Part shown: positions 43,390 through 53,754 of the stretch, in pieces
Numbering within the stretch: the stretch's first letter is position 1
Layout: each line of letters opens with the position of its first letter
Assembly (NCBI GenBank): GCA_949752735.1
Contig: OX457044.1
Coordinates: 12,759,294 to 12,823,293 of the forward strand
Reading direction: 5' to 3'
DNA length: 64,000 nt
Origin: Lumbricus terrestris
Taxonomy: Eukaryota > Annelida > Clitellata > Crassiclitellata > Lumbricidae
Program-made: the position numbers and the translations under genes
Notes under the pieces: generated by a model
Databases searched by the model: none
The model's input: only the letters and a program-made list of their open reading frames with translations
Told to the model about the DNA's origin: nothing

Positions 43390-45020
43390 CAGGGTGCGCC
43401 ATTTACACGCAGACAGGGTGCGCCAAAAAGGTAATTCCCTACGGTTTTCAGCCCATATCTTGGCCAAACAAACGAATTTTTAAATGAAACTTTACAGTCT
43501 TAAAGGCAATTCATATTTACGTACAATGGTCAAATTACAAAAAAATATTTCAAACAGAACAAAAGTTATATCACTTTTAGTGAGGCTACCCACTGTTTTT
43601 TGACGATTCAAAAACGCGATGCAACATAAAGTAACAAAAAAAGCCAATTTAATTATTCTGGCCAATATCTTGGCCGGAAGTAAGAATTTTGAGATGAAAT
43701 TTTGCAGGCTTAAAGACAATTCATATCTACACATGATGGCCAGATTTCAGCAAAATATTTCAAAAGGAATAAAAGTTATGGCACTTTTAAGGAGGCAACC
43801 CACCATTTTTTGACGATTCAAAGACGTAACGCAGCAAAAACACAATTTTATTAAGACTCATCTCAAATAATTGTTATCAAATAGGCTTTGATAATGCCAG
43901 GTGATCATTATTATTACTATTTAAAAAAGGAACAGGGTACCAGCGTAGCTGCACGTCACTGAGAAGTCACTTAGCAAGATGACAATGAAATTGGTAAATA
44001 AGAAAGCTGTCAGATTAATCAACAGGTCCATCAAGAACTTTGCGAAGAGACTCAAAAGGAGTTTTGGCACTGGTGGTGGGCACATTGAACACAAGTTGTG
44101 AATCACTGTCAAGTTCAGTTCCAAACAGTTATTTGAGATATGACTTGATAAAATCACGTTTTTGTTACTTTTTGTTGCGTTACGTTTTTTAATCGTCAAA
44201 AACGAAGGTGGCCTCACTAAAAGTGATATAACTTTTGTTGTGTTTGAAATATTTTGATGAAATCTGGCCATCATGTGTAAATATGAATTGTCTTTAAACT
44301 TGTAAAGATTCGTTTTGAAATTCTTACTTCTGGCCATGATATTAGCAAAAAACCATAGATGTAAAAAACGTTTTTTTCCGTTTTTTATTCTCTCCCAAAA
44401 AACGTCGTTTTTTTCGTTTTTTATTTATTCCATCGTTTTTTATCGTTTTTTATTCTTTCTTTAACTTTATTTATTCATTTACTTTCGGTTATTATTTTCC
44501 TTAATTTTCACTTTTTTCTGATATTCCTTATGTTTTCCGCCAACTCTCAAGAATTCATCTAACTAAAGTCATTATTTCATCGTTTAACATCATCATTTAA
44601 GAGATAGCCTGCGTGTAGTAGGTTCCTAATGAATGTTTTCAAGCTTAAAATGCGGTTTTAGATGTAGCAAAGTCAAATTATTTACCGTTTCCGTTTTTTT
44701 CATCGTTTTTTTGTCGTTTTTTATTTTTTCGAAAAAAACGACGTTTTTTTCCGTTTTTTATTTCGTTTCCATCGTTTTTTACATCTATGCAAAAAACCTT
44801 TAAAAAATTGCGTTTCGTTTTTGAATCGTCAAAAAACGGTGGGTGGCCTCACTAAAAGTGATATAACTTTTGTTCTGTTTGAAATATTTTTGTTGAACTT
44901 TGCCCATTGTACTTAAATATAAATTGCCTTTAAGGTTGTAAAGTTTCATTTAAAAATTCGTATGTTTGGCCAAGATATGGGCTAAAAACCGTAGGGGACT
45001 ACTTTTTTTGGTGCACCCTG
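43390..45020. mobile_element. Mariner-like foldback with tandem long arms
   Basis: 1631 bp between CAGGGTGCGCC and GGTGCACCCTG, with TA on each side (43388-43389 and 45021-45022). Each arm holds two roughly 200-bp units (GGCCAATATCTTGGCC, CAATTCATATTTAC, AAAAGTTATATCACTTTTAG, TTTTTTGACGATTCAAAAA), direct within an arm and inverted between arms. The left terminus is present twice (43390 and 43414). A hAT MITE is inserted in the right half. No transposase. Confidence 0.75.
44354..44789. mobile_element. hAT MITE, CATAGATGTAAAAAACG family, copy 1
   Basis: 436 bp, TIR CATAGATGTAAAAAACG, perfect duplication CAAAAAAC (44346-44353 and 44790-44797). Ends consist of ACGTTTTTTTCCG and CGTTTTTTAT repeats. 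Confidence 0.9.
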
Positions 45021-45159
45021 TAGGTGCTCCCTTCCTTGCGGGGCTCCCTTCGGTCGGAGGGTACGGAGGGCGGTCGCTACGCCTCTGCAAGCGAAAACCT
45101 GGCAAAAAGGAAGAAAAACAAAAACAATCGGCAAAAGGAAAGAACAAATGTAGGGAAAA

Positions 45160-46220
45160 GTCACATGTAAGAATTGGAACATGGAATATCAGAACAATGC
45201 GGAAACCTGGTAAACTTGCAAATGTTATTGCAGAAGCTGGATGTGTTAGGACTGGCAGAGACGAGATGGAAGGAGGACGGAGATTTCGCTAGTGATGGAA
45301 TTAGAATTATTCACACGGCAGAAACAGAGGGACAAAGTGGTGTGGCCATAATGTTAGAAAAAAGAGGTAGCGAAAGCGGTGACAAGAGTAGAAAGGCATG
45401 GAAGTAGGATAATAGAGGTGACAATAAAGGCCGAACCAATGGATATGGTGATAATTCAAGTGTACATGCCGACAGCAAGCCACACAGAAGAGGAAATAGA
45501 TGAAATGTACGAAAAACTGGAGGAGGTACTAGAAAGGATCAAGAGAACAGAATACACAGTAATAATGGGAGACTGGAATGCAGTGGTGGGGGAGGGAGAA
45601 GAAGGGATATTCATCGGAAAATATGGACTTTGGAAGAAGAACAATAGTGGAGAAAAACTGGCAGAATTCTGCGAAAGGAAAAAGATGATGATAACAAATA
45701 CTTGGTTCCAGCCAGGTCTGAAAGTGGTTTGGAAAAGTTGCCGGGTCTGACTTTGGCTGACGAGCCGACACATTTGCACCAAAATGTTTTCTGCCGACCC
45801 CCTTTTTAGTCATTTGCCCAAAACTTTCTAGAACTCTAACATTTTTACCTGGTTTTTGTCACCTGGCAACTTTTTTTAGTCATTGGCAACTGATTTTCGT
45901 AAACAAGCGGCCCGTCAGAGACCCGGCAACAACATGTCTCAAAAATCGATGCCGGGTTGCAGACTCGGACCGACCCGGCTCACTTTCAGCCCTGGTTCCA
46001 GCATGGAAAAAGAAGTTCTAAGATACCCATGGAAGGCACCAGGAGACGCAGAGAGATATGAACTAGACTACATACAATCAAGATACAGAAACAGTGTAAA
46101 GAACTCAAGATCAATGCCTGGAGCGGATGCAGACACAGATCATAATCTGGTCGTTATGAATATACAAGTAAAACTCATATTCGTGAAGAGGAAAAAGAAA
46201 AACAGGAAAGATGGATTCAA
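45160..46220 (+). pseudogene. AP-endonuclease domain of the RTE LINE
   Basis: In known RTE elements this domain nicks the target DNA. Motifs: VRIGTWNIRTM (Asn of the active site), LAETRWKEDG (Glu), GQSGVAIML, VYMPTASHTEEE, VIMGDWNAVVG (Asp and Asn), then after the Mutator-like insertion, YPWKAPGDAERYELDYI and GADADTDHNLVV (catalytic Asp-His). Frame shifts near 45.26 and 45.38 kb and the 280-bp insertion break it, but all the signature residues can be located. Confidence 0.85.
45714..45993. mobile_element. Mutator-like MITE, AGGGCTGAAAG family, in the endonuclease
   Basis: 280 bp; ends AGGTCTGAAAG and CTTTCAGCCCT; flanks GGTTCCAGCC and GGTTCCAGCA (9-bp perfect, 10th base differs). Same family as 54216-54504 and the ends of 12655-15463. 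No protein. Confidence 0.85.
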
Positions 46221-46989
46221 AAGAACTTGAAAGAAAAGAGCAAAGAACTAGGAGAGAGACTAGAAGACAACCTAAAAGAGAATGATGAAACATCAACAGA
46301 GGAAAGATGGAAAGGACTAAAAGAGGCCATCATAAAGAGGGCTAATGATATCATAGGAACGTAGCACCAGCAAGGAAACCATGGACAACAGGAGAGATGA
46401 TAATGGAAATGGAAGAACGAAGAAAATGGAAGCACCAAAGTACGGAAGAAGCAAAGAAAGAATATAGAAGACTAAACAGCAAATTGAGAAGAACAACGGA
46501 GGAGGCTAGGGAAAAATGGTGGGAGGAACAATGCAGAGAGTTAGAAGAACTACAACAAAAAGGAATGGATGGTATGGTATACAACAAAGTGACGAATTTT
46601 TCAAGGAAAACGGGGATGGGAGGAGGAATATAGATTAGAGATAAACAAGGCAAGATGCTACGTGAAATTGGAGAAGTTAAAAAATCGGTGGAAAGAATAC
46701 ATAGATGAATTATATAAGGACGAAAACGCCAATGGAACAGAAGAAGGGGGAGAAGGGAGATAGAAGAGCAGATAGGGGAGCAAAGGAAGATATTGGCCCG
46801 GAACTGCTAGCAGAGGAAGTAAGAACAGCGATAAAAGAACTGAAAAATAACAAGACCGAAGGGTATGACGATATATCAGCAGAGCTGTGGAAGAGTCTGA
46901 ATGAGAAAGCAATGAAGGAAATAATTAAAAAATATGCCAGGAGATATACACATCAGGAATATGGTCGGAAGACTACCTTGGGGTTTATA

Positions 46990-47639
46990 ACACGCTCACA
47001 GTTTTACAGCTACTGACCTGAAACATTGCATATAGATAAACGTTCACCAAAACCATCCAAGTACGCTATTTTTAGCTATTTAGTCACTTGAACTTTAAAA
47101 ATACAGACATTTTAAATTTCGCCATGTTAATTATGCTATCGCTGAAGTCTACGACGCCATTTGTAATAATGTACGTTGCTGTTGACGTCATTTTGACGTT
47201 CGCCAAGGCTTAGCCTAAAACTCAAACGCTCTCACGCTCTCAGTGCAACAAGCAGGGAGTATATATACTAACTAAGAGGAGCGGCGCCCCATGTTACGTG
47301 AGCTTAACGAGTCAAATTACCATTTATAAACCCCAAATGGGCGGCGAAGCCGCCCCGCAGGGATGTGTGGACCTCGGAAGACCTTCCAAGCAGAGCTGGG
47401 GGCCTAAAATTACCATTTATAAACCCCAAATGGGCGGCGAAGCCGCCCCGCAGGGACGTGTGGACCAGGGTTTGGGGACGAAAAATCTAAATTTCCCGTG
47501 CAACGCCGAGTGCCCCATTATTCACTTTAAATTTCGCTGTATGCGCTATAGGCTATTGACGCCGTATTTTAATTGTTTTTCAGTAGCGGCCAAGGACTAT
47601 ATACAATTTATCCCGGGCAACGTCGGGTACCCCAGCTAG
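46990..47639 (+). mobile_element. Helitron-like element, 3' end
   Basis: Ends CCCGGGCAACGTCGGGTACC hairpin, then CAGCTAG followed by T at 47640; the RTE LINE resumes at once. A 60-bp block (TTACCATTTATAAACCCC to CGCAGGGAYGTGTGGAC) is duplicated at 47314 and 47407, period 93. The 5' end (TC after A) could not be fixed; it lies near 46990. Confidence 0.55.
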
Positions 47640-47651
47640 TATATATATAGA

Positions 47652-48067
47652 GGAGATAATCAAGGAGGCATTGGAGGAACTGGAGGAAGGGATAAAAGTG
47701 GGAGGAATGTGGATCAGGGCATTAAGATTCGCAGACGATCAAGCAATGATGGCAGAAAGTCAGGAAGGGTTACAAACAATGATGGACCGGCTGAACACAA
47801 CATCGAAAGAATATGGAATGACAATCCACATAAAGAAAACAAAGGTTATGAGAGTAAGCAAAGGAGAGCAGAAGGTAGTTAAAATATTCATAAATGGAGA
47901 AGAATTAGAACAAGTCAAGGAATTTGCTTATCTCGGTAGTACGATTACAGGGGATGCTAGATGTCACAGAGAAATACAACGAAGAATTGTACTAGGAAAA
48001 AATGCATTTGAACAGAGGAAAGAGCCACTGAGAGGAGGAATCAATAAGGAGCTGAAAAAGAACATGT
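47652..48067 (+). pseudogene. RTE reverse transcriptase palm and thumb fragment
   Basis: Open frame: YIEEIIKEALEEL, the catalytic ALRFADDQAMM, TSKEYGMTI, IKKTKVMRVSK, EQVKEFAYLGSTITG, ALGKNAF-type codons, then GGINKELKK. It stops where the next insertion begins (48067). Closely parallel to 424-1000. Confidence 0.85.
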
Positions 48068-49420
48068 GAGCCAGTATTACAAAATGAGGCTTATGTCGGT
48101 AGCATACAAATCTGATATATAGGCGATTTTCTCTCAAAAGGGGTCCCCAGGTCAATTTTCACTTTTTTGGCAGTTTCGTTTAGTATAGTTTCTCATCTTC
48201 ATATTTTCAGAATTTTGAATGTTATTTCCATAGTTGTAAAAAACGTTTTTTTCCGTTTTTTATCCTCTCCCAAAAAACGTCGTTTTTTTCGTTTTTTATT
48301 TTTCCCCTCGTTTTTTATCGTTTTTTATTTTTTATATTACGTTATTTATTCATTTATTTTCTGTTATTATTTTCTTTAATTTTAATTTTTTCTGATATTC
48401 CTTATGTTTTCCGCCAACTCTCAAGGATTCAACTAACTAAAGTCATTATTTCATCGTATAACATCATCATTTAAGAGATAACCTGGGTGTAGTAGGTTCC
48501 TAATCAATATTTTCAAGGTTAAAATGCGGTTTTAGAAGTAGCAAAGTCAAATTATTTACCGTTTCGGTTTTTTATCGTTTTTTTGTCGTTTTTTATTTTT
48601 TCGAAAAAAACGACGTTTTTTTCCGTTTTTTATTTCGTTTCCATCGTTTTTTACATCTATGGTTATTTCCGACAGCAAATATTATTAATTAATTTTTATT
48701 TGAATTTGTTCCAGCAAATTTTGACCAGAAAGTTGATATTTTAGGCTTTCAACGTCATTTTATGGCGGGTATCAATCTCACACCCCTGTTAAAAATGGTA
48801 TCACCTGAAAGGTCAGCCTTTCTAGTTTCTTAATCCGGTCACATAAATTATGCTAATGTATTATTATACGCGTACGAGTAGACAGAATATAATGAATAAT
48901 CATATTTTTCAAACCGTGCTGACTAGGTCAGACACGTGATCAAAATACGGCAGCCAATGTGGCTGCCGTTTGAATCCTTGGCGCATGACTGTTTCCTTTA
49001 AATCTGTCGGCCTGCAGGCTCAGTTTCACCTTGACCTTAGCTAAGCTGAGTGTGTCTGAATGCCGAATGATCATAACATTCCATTAAAATACTTTAAAAG
49101 GCGTTGAAAGAATCACGAAGAGAATGTTGCACAGTTTCTAAACAATCTAAGCGAATTTGGCGTATCAAATGCGGAAGCACCGACTGATGGGTCGAATGTT
49201 ATATGTGATAACTTTTATGAAATTCGTCAAAAGTCTTTGACCACGATTTTCTCAGAATGAACGCAAATCGATTTTGAAGCTACAAATAGTCATAACTTTG
49301 TCAAACGACGATCAATTTTAATACATGATGACTCATTTTAACAAGAATGGTGAGCACTATCACAATGGACCAAAACCTCATTTTTGATTGTTCACGAGTT
49401 AAGTCTTGTTTTATGATACA
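48068..49420. other. Unassigned insertion in the RTE LINE
   Basis: The LINE reads KKNM, is interrupted, and resumes at IKTLVWSVMLYG. No TIR or target duplication beyond ATG was convincing. No coding. It contains the hAT MITE at 48229-48661. Confidence 0.5.
48229..48661. mobile_element. hAT MITE, CATAGATGTAAAAAACG family, copy 2
   Basis: 433 bp; perfect duplication GTTATTTC (48221-48228 and 48662-48669). Same orientation and structure as copy 1. Confidence 0.9.
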
Positions 49421-49830
49421 CAAATGATAAAAACCTTAGTATGGAGTGTGATGTTATATGGATCAGAGACATGGACTATGCGGATGGAAGACATCAAGAG
49501 AATAGAAGCATTCGAAATGTGGATATGGAGAAGGATTGAAAGAATCAGCTGAAGGGATCATATAAGGAATGAGGAGGTATTGAGAAGAGTTGGAGAAAAG
49601 AGATCGATGATACACGCAATTAGAGAAAGACAAAGAAGATGGATTGGACACACACTCAGAGGAGACTCGATGCTGCGAACGGTCATAAAGGAGGAAATGG
49701 ATGGAAAAAAGAACGAGAGACAGACCAAGACAAAGACTGTTGGACTGGATGATGAAAGATGGTTATCAGAACCTGAAAAAGTAAGCACAGAACAGAGAAG
49801 AATGGAGACATCAAACATTTGAACCTGCCT
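49420..49830 (+). pseudogene. RTE C-terminal fragment
   Basis: Two frames: VMLYGSETWTM, FEMWIWRRIERI, then MIHAIRERQRRWIGHTLRG and a GK.NERQ segment where RGRPR is expected. Last part of the copy that starts at 45.04 kb. Confidence 0.8.
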
Positions 49831-50127
49831 AACTTGCCTAAGGGCAGAGCACGAAAAGAAGAACAGACACCCATCAGTTTGACAGAAAGACAATCACAGA
49901 GAAGGAACAGTCATTTTTGATTCTTTGAGTAAAAGGATATAAAACGCATCAAATAACATATTTGTAACTTTTTCTTATTTTGGCCTATATTTGCCACACC
50001 TGGCCTATTATTGGTACCGCGGTCAATGTGTTAATTTTACTTTTGTCTGTCATTATTCTTTACTTTTTCACTGTTCTCTCAAGGATTCGGCTTTCATTAT
50101 TTGATTGTTTACGGTCATCATTTAGAT

Positions 50128-50489
50128 CAGCGGTTCCCAACCCGTGGCCCGCGGGCCAAAAGTGGCCCGCCAGGTCTCAGAAAATGGCCCGCCAGGCCTC
50201 AGAAAATGGCCCTCATCTCTCAAAGAATTATCAAAAATATATGAAAAATTAACAATTTGGACAGGATAGAACACATTATTATTTTCTATATCAAATTAGT
50301 TCATTTTAACGTCGATAAATAACATCAAACATTTTATTTTGAATCAATTACGACTATTTTATATGCTTTTTAGTTAATAGAATTTTAACATTGTGGCCCC
50401 CTAATGTCCTTCAATTAAGAAAAAGTGGCCCCCGTGTCCTCCAACTTAGAAAAAATGGCCCTCAAGTCAAAAAAGGTTGGGAACCACTG
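50128..50489. mobile_element. hAT MITE, CAGYGGTTCCCAACC family
   Basis: 362 bp; perfect duplication ATTTAGAT (50120-50127 and 50490-50497). GTGGCCCGC repeats near the left end and AAAATGGCCCTC near both ends. Confidence 0.85.
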
Positions 50490-50497
50490 ATTTAGAT

Positions 50498-50860
50498 ATA
50501 GGACTACATGTACATATTGTACATCTAGTATATCACTACAGGAAATTAAATTTGTAAGAGTTATTTTTATATAAACTTCTCAGACCTATATAGGCCCAAG
50601 TGACAATTTTAAGTACAACATATAATTTAGTAGCCTACACATCTATTATCTTTACTTCTGATTCGATTTTTATATTGTGTTATGTCGATCAGTGTGAAAT
50701 TATGCAGACTTCTGTTTACAATTTAAATTTGAAAAGATTTCAATGCCTTCAATTTTCTCAATTTTGTAATAAATCAAAGATATAAGGCAAAAACTGATGT
50801 AGATTAATGTCACTTTTAGTAATTTTGGCCTACTAATAAAGTTGTGTTATTTGCGATTAA
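50498..50860. other. Intronic AT-rich DNA
   Basis: Nothing recognised. Confidence 0.4.
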
Positions 50861-50869
50861 GATGAAATT

Positions 50870-51031
50870 GCATAAGCAAGGTTTGGTTTTTTAAGTTTAA
50901 AATGCAGTGTAAGATGTAAAAAGTCAAATTATTTTCCGCTTCCATTTTTCCTTTTTCCAGTTTTCTTTCTTTCTAATAAACAACGTTTGTTCCGTTTTTT
51001 ATTCCATTTCTATAAGTTTTTGCATCTATGT
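50870..51031. mobile_element. Remnant of the CATAGATG hAT family
   Basis: AAGTTTAAAATGCAGTGTAAG, GTCAAATTATTTTCCGC and TTTTTGCATCTATG follow the right half of copies 1 and 2, strongly diverged. Confidence 0.5.
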
Positions 51032-52170
51032 ATGACATTGTATGTGTGTATGTCATACGGTGTAGATGACAAACTGGTGGATTTGCTCCGAGACATTAAT
51101 GGAACGTCACAAGCAGCGGTGAGAATGGATGGAGAAATAGGACAGTGGTTCAGAACCAACAGAGGGACCAGGCAAGGAGACCCAATATCACCGACAGTGT
51201 TCATAGCAGACCTTGAAAGAGCAATGCACAAGATCAGGGAAAGAGAGAGTGGAATAGCAGTATACGGCACTCAAATTAACAACTTAAGGTTTGCAGATGA
51301 TGTGGACCTCGTGGAGGAAGACAAAACAGAACTGAAGTACTCGCTAGAACTACTAAACGAAGAAGCAAAAAAATTTGAACTTTCCATCAATATTAAGAAA
51401 ACGAAAACCATGATATTCGGACTAAAGACCAGCGAACCTATTGTTAAAGTAGAAGATGTCGAAATAGAAATCATGGGAAGCTTCACCTACCTAGGCAGCA
51501 ACTTCACATTCGATTTGGATGGCGAAACAGCAGTCAGGACCCGCCTAGCAAGAGCATACACACTACACAACCCTCAAATCGCTGGACAAAATATGGAGGA
51601 GCTGACAACAAGATGACAACAAAGATGAAGGTCCTCAATACCATGATCTTCAGCACAGTGCTTTATGGCTGCGAGACATGGGTGTACACCGCCTCGATAA
51701 AAAGAAGGATCCTGGCATTTGAGAACAAATGCTACAGAAAGATCCTGAGAATAAAATGGACGCCGAAAATAACCAACGAAGAGATATTTCAGCGAGTGGA
51801 CAGGGCGGAAACAATCTTAGAAAAAGCTATGAAAAATGGACGCAGAAAATAACCAACGAAGAGATATTTCAGCGAGTGAACAGGGCAGAAACAATCTTAC
51901 AAAAAGCTATGAGATGCAAATTAGGGCTTTTCGGCCATATCGCCAGAATGATGGATGACAGAAAACTTAAGACTCTTGTTTTCGGAATAATGGACGGAAC
52001 TAATAGGAGAGGCAGACCGCATCAGGAATGGAAGGAGGACGTAGTGGACTGGTGTGATGACTCACTACAAAAGCTGTTCCACCTGGCCCAGGACAGGCGA
52101 TTGGAAGAAGAAGACGAAGTTGACATTGGACACCTACGAGCATACGGCTCATGGTGAATGATGATGATGA
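51032..52170 (+). mobile_element. RTE-like LINE, RT and C-terminus
   Basis: Frame to 51616: GVDDKLVDLLRDI, GTRQGDPISPTVF, the catalytic LRFADDVDLV, INIKKTKTMIFG, FTYLGSNFT. Frames 51613-51852 and 51729-52157: VLYGCETWVY, AFENKCYRKILRI, LGLFGHIARM, RRGRPHQEWKEDV, LAQDRR. An 80-bp tandem duplication (51755-51914) breaks the frame. It ends in an ATG repeat (52158-52170). 5' part missing. Confidence 0.85.
51755..51914. repeat. 80-bp tandem duplication in an RT ORF
   Basis: CGCMGAAAATAACCAACGAA starts at 51761 and 51841; only a few bases differ between units. Confidence 0.9.
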
Positions 52171-52236
52171 TGTGTGTAATGTGTATGTACTATACGGTAA
52201 TATCTTTCCTATTATAATTATATGTAATGCATAGTA

Positions 52237-52272
52237 ACTATGTATGCATGTATGTATGTATGTATGTTTGTA
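52237..52272. repeat. (TATG)n microsatellite
   Basis: ATGTATGTATG run next to the LINE A tail. Confidence 0.85.
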
Positions 52273-52275
52273 TAT

Positions 52276-53095
52276 ATTATTATTATTAAATAAATTTGTA
52301 ACGCGCGCAATGTCACACCGAAATGTGAATCTGAGGCGCGGATAGTCAGCCGCCAGATGAAGATGCAATTAAAGATCCAAATGCTTGAAAGCCAAGGAGA
52401 AGTAGTAAGTTTTTAGCCGCTTTTTGAAGGAAGGAAGTGAAATTGAGCTTCGAAGAGAGAGCGAAAGCCGATTCCATTCCCTGGGTGCAGAGGCATGGAA
52501 TGCACGCAAGCCCATAACTGTTTTGCATCGAGGTTCAGATAAAAGACTTGTGCCCGATGAACGCAAGCAACGAGGAGGAATGTAAGGAGTTAGTAGTGAC
52601 TGAAGGTAGGAAGGTGCGTTGGTACTGAGAGATTTGAAGGTCAGACATGCCAATTTGAATTTTATCCTGTACTGAACAGGAAGCCAATGCAGTTGTTGGA
52701 GTAGGACTGAGGAACTAGTTTGTATTGGGACGCGCAGCACAACACGCGCTAAGGAGTTTTGGATGTGTTGCAACCTGTTGAGCTCAGTGACTGAGAGACC
52801 GACAAAAACGGCGTTAGCATAATCAAGGCGGGATGAGACAAGAGAACAGGCAATGGTTTGAGACATATCCATAGTCAGGGCCGACCTGATGTGACGTATT
52901 GCCCGAATGTGATAGAAACAAGATTTACAAATGCTAGTTATGTGAGGTCGAAATGTATATGTATGTACATGTATATATATATGTACATGTGTAAGTATGT
53001 ATTACGTATTTATGTATGTATGTGTGAAAATGTTTGGGAAACGCTGCAGTAGAATGACCCTTACGAAAACCCAACTGATAAACAGGAGCAGTTGG
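52276..53095 (-). mobile_element. LINE A copy (L2/CR1 type)
   Basis: 3' TTA-repeat tail at 52276-52290, then a frame (52369-52872) with ACSLVSSRLDYANAVFVGL, LARVVLRVP, LLQQLHWLPVQYRIKFK, AFHASAPREWNRLSLSL, FKKRLKTYYF. A TATG-type microsatellite (52953-53030) replaces the middle, and a piece of the RT front (QLGFRKGHSTAA) lies at 53040-53095. The RT active site is lost. Confidence 0.8.
52953..53030. repeat. Interrupted (TATG)n microsatellite
   Basis: GTATGTAC/ATGTATGT repeats with TA runs. Confidence 0.85.
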
Positions 53096-53155
53096 TGTAT
53101 TCAACATTAACGATTAATCATAATTAAAATAAGTATTTTTTGTGTTTGTTTACAG

Positions 53156-53231
53156 GAAGAGCGTTCACGAGGTGAACATAATTTGTCCAATATTTCTAAG
53201 ACTCATGAAAAGATACAGCAAGAAATCAAAA
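53156..53231 (+). CDS. Candidate host-gene exon, coiled-coil continuation
   Basis: 76-nt exon: acceptor TTTGTGTTTGTTTACAG before 53156, donor AAAA|GTATGT after 53231. Phase 0 start; reads EERSRGEHNLSNISKTHE and then KIQQEIK, charged and helical, joining in frame to 39329. The intron between them would be 13.8 kb and holds at least ten transposons. The frame stays open to about 53340, so a later donor is possible. Family not recognised. Confidence 0.45.
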
Positions 53232-53234
53232 GTA

Positions 53235-53754
53235 TGTTTGAGAACTCTTTGACTGGAGCGATAACTAATACATCAGAATATGAACATATACAGCAAAACT
53301 TCGGTATATCGAACTTCGGTATTTTGAACTTCCAGTTATGTTGAAAAATGTTCAGTAAATAGCCCGACCTCAATCATTTCCGATGCATAGATAGCGTAGC
53401 TCTATTTTTATTGAACCTGTTTATATTGAAGTGTCATTTATTTTGAATGCAGTGTTCACTACTTTGTGGACAGTGGACCTGCAAATATATTGAAGTTACA
53501 GAGACTCTCTGCAACTCGATACATTTGACCTAACTGAGTATCTCTTCCTTGTTCATCAATCTGTATCCCACATGGCTTCAGTTCAAACACAACTCTAATT
53601 AATAAATATCGAATTGCAGAATAGCTTATCAGAGATGCTCTCAGCATGGAGCTCCAGAGAAATATAAATACATTTATTCGTTTAACACATTGACCGCCTC
53701 AGCAATTATTACCACCAAGCCAAAGATGCTAAATTTTCAATGTATGAAATTCAT
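53235..53754. other. Unassigned, probably intronic
   Basis: AACTTCGGTAT repeated at about 53300-53330. At 53686 TTAACACATTGACCGCC resembles a piggyBac end (TTAA plus AC-rich start), but no partner was found. Confidence 0.35.

Larger units (their letters stand above)
45040..49830 (+). mobile_element. RTE-type LINE with endonuclease, heavily interrupted
   Basis: Longest RTE copy. Order: AP-endonuclease (45160-46200), linker (46230-46650), start of RT (46710-46990), break, RT palm and C-terminal region (47652-48067), break, C-terminus (49420-49822). It ends in a GAA-rich tail. Insertions: Mutator-like element (45714-45993), Helitron end (to 47639), an unassigned block (48068-49420) with a hAT in it. 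RT motifs between APGxD-like and FADD are missing. Not functional. Confidence 0.8.

Noticed and set aside
49990..50035. piggyBac right end (GGTCAATGTGTTAA)
   Set aside because: No left end or transposase in a fitting position; the TTAA may be chance. The similar 53686 site is likewise unsupported.
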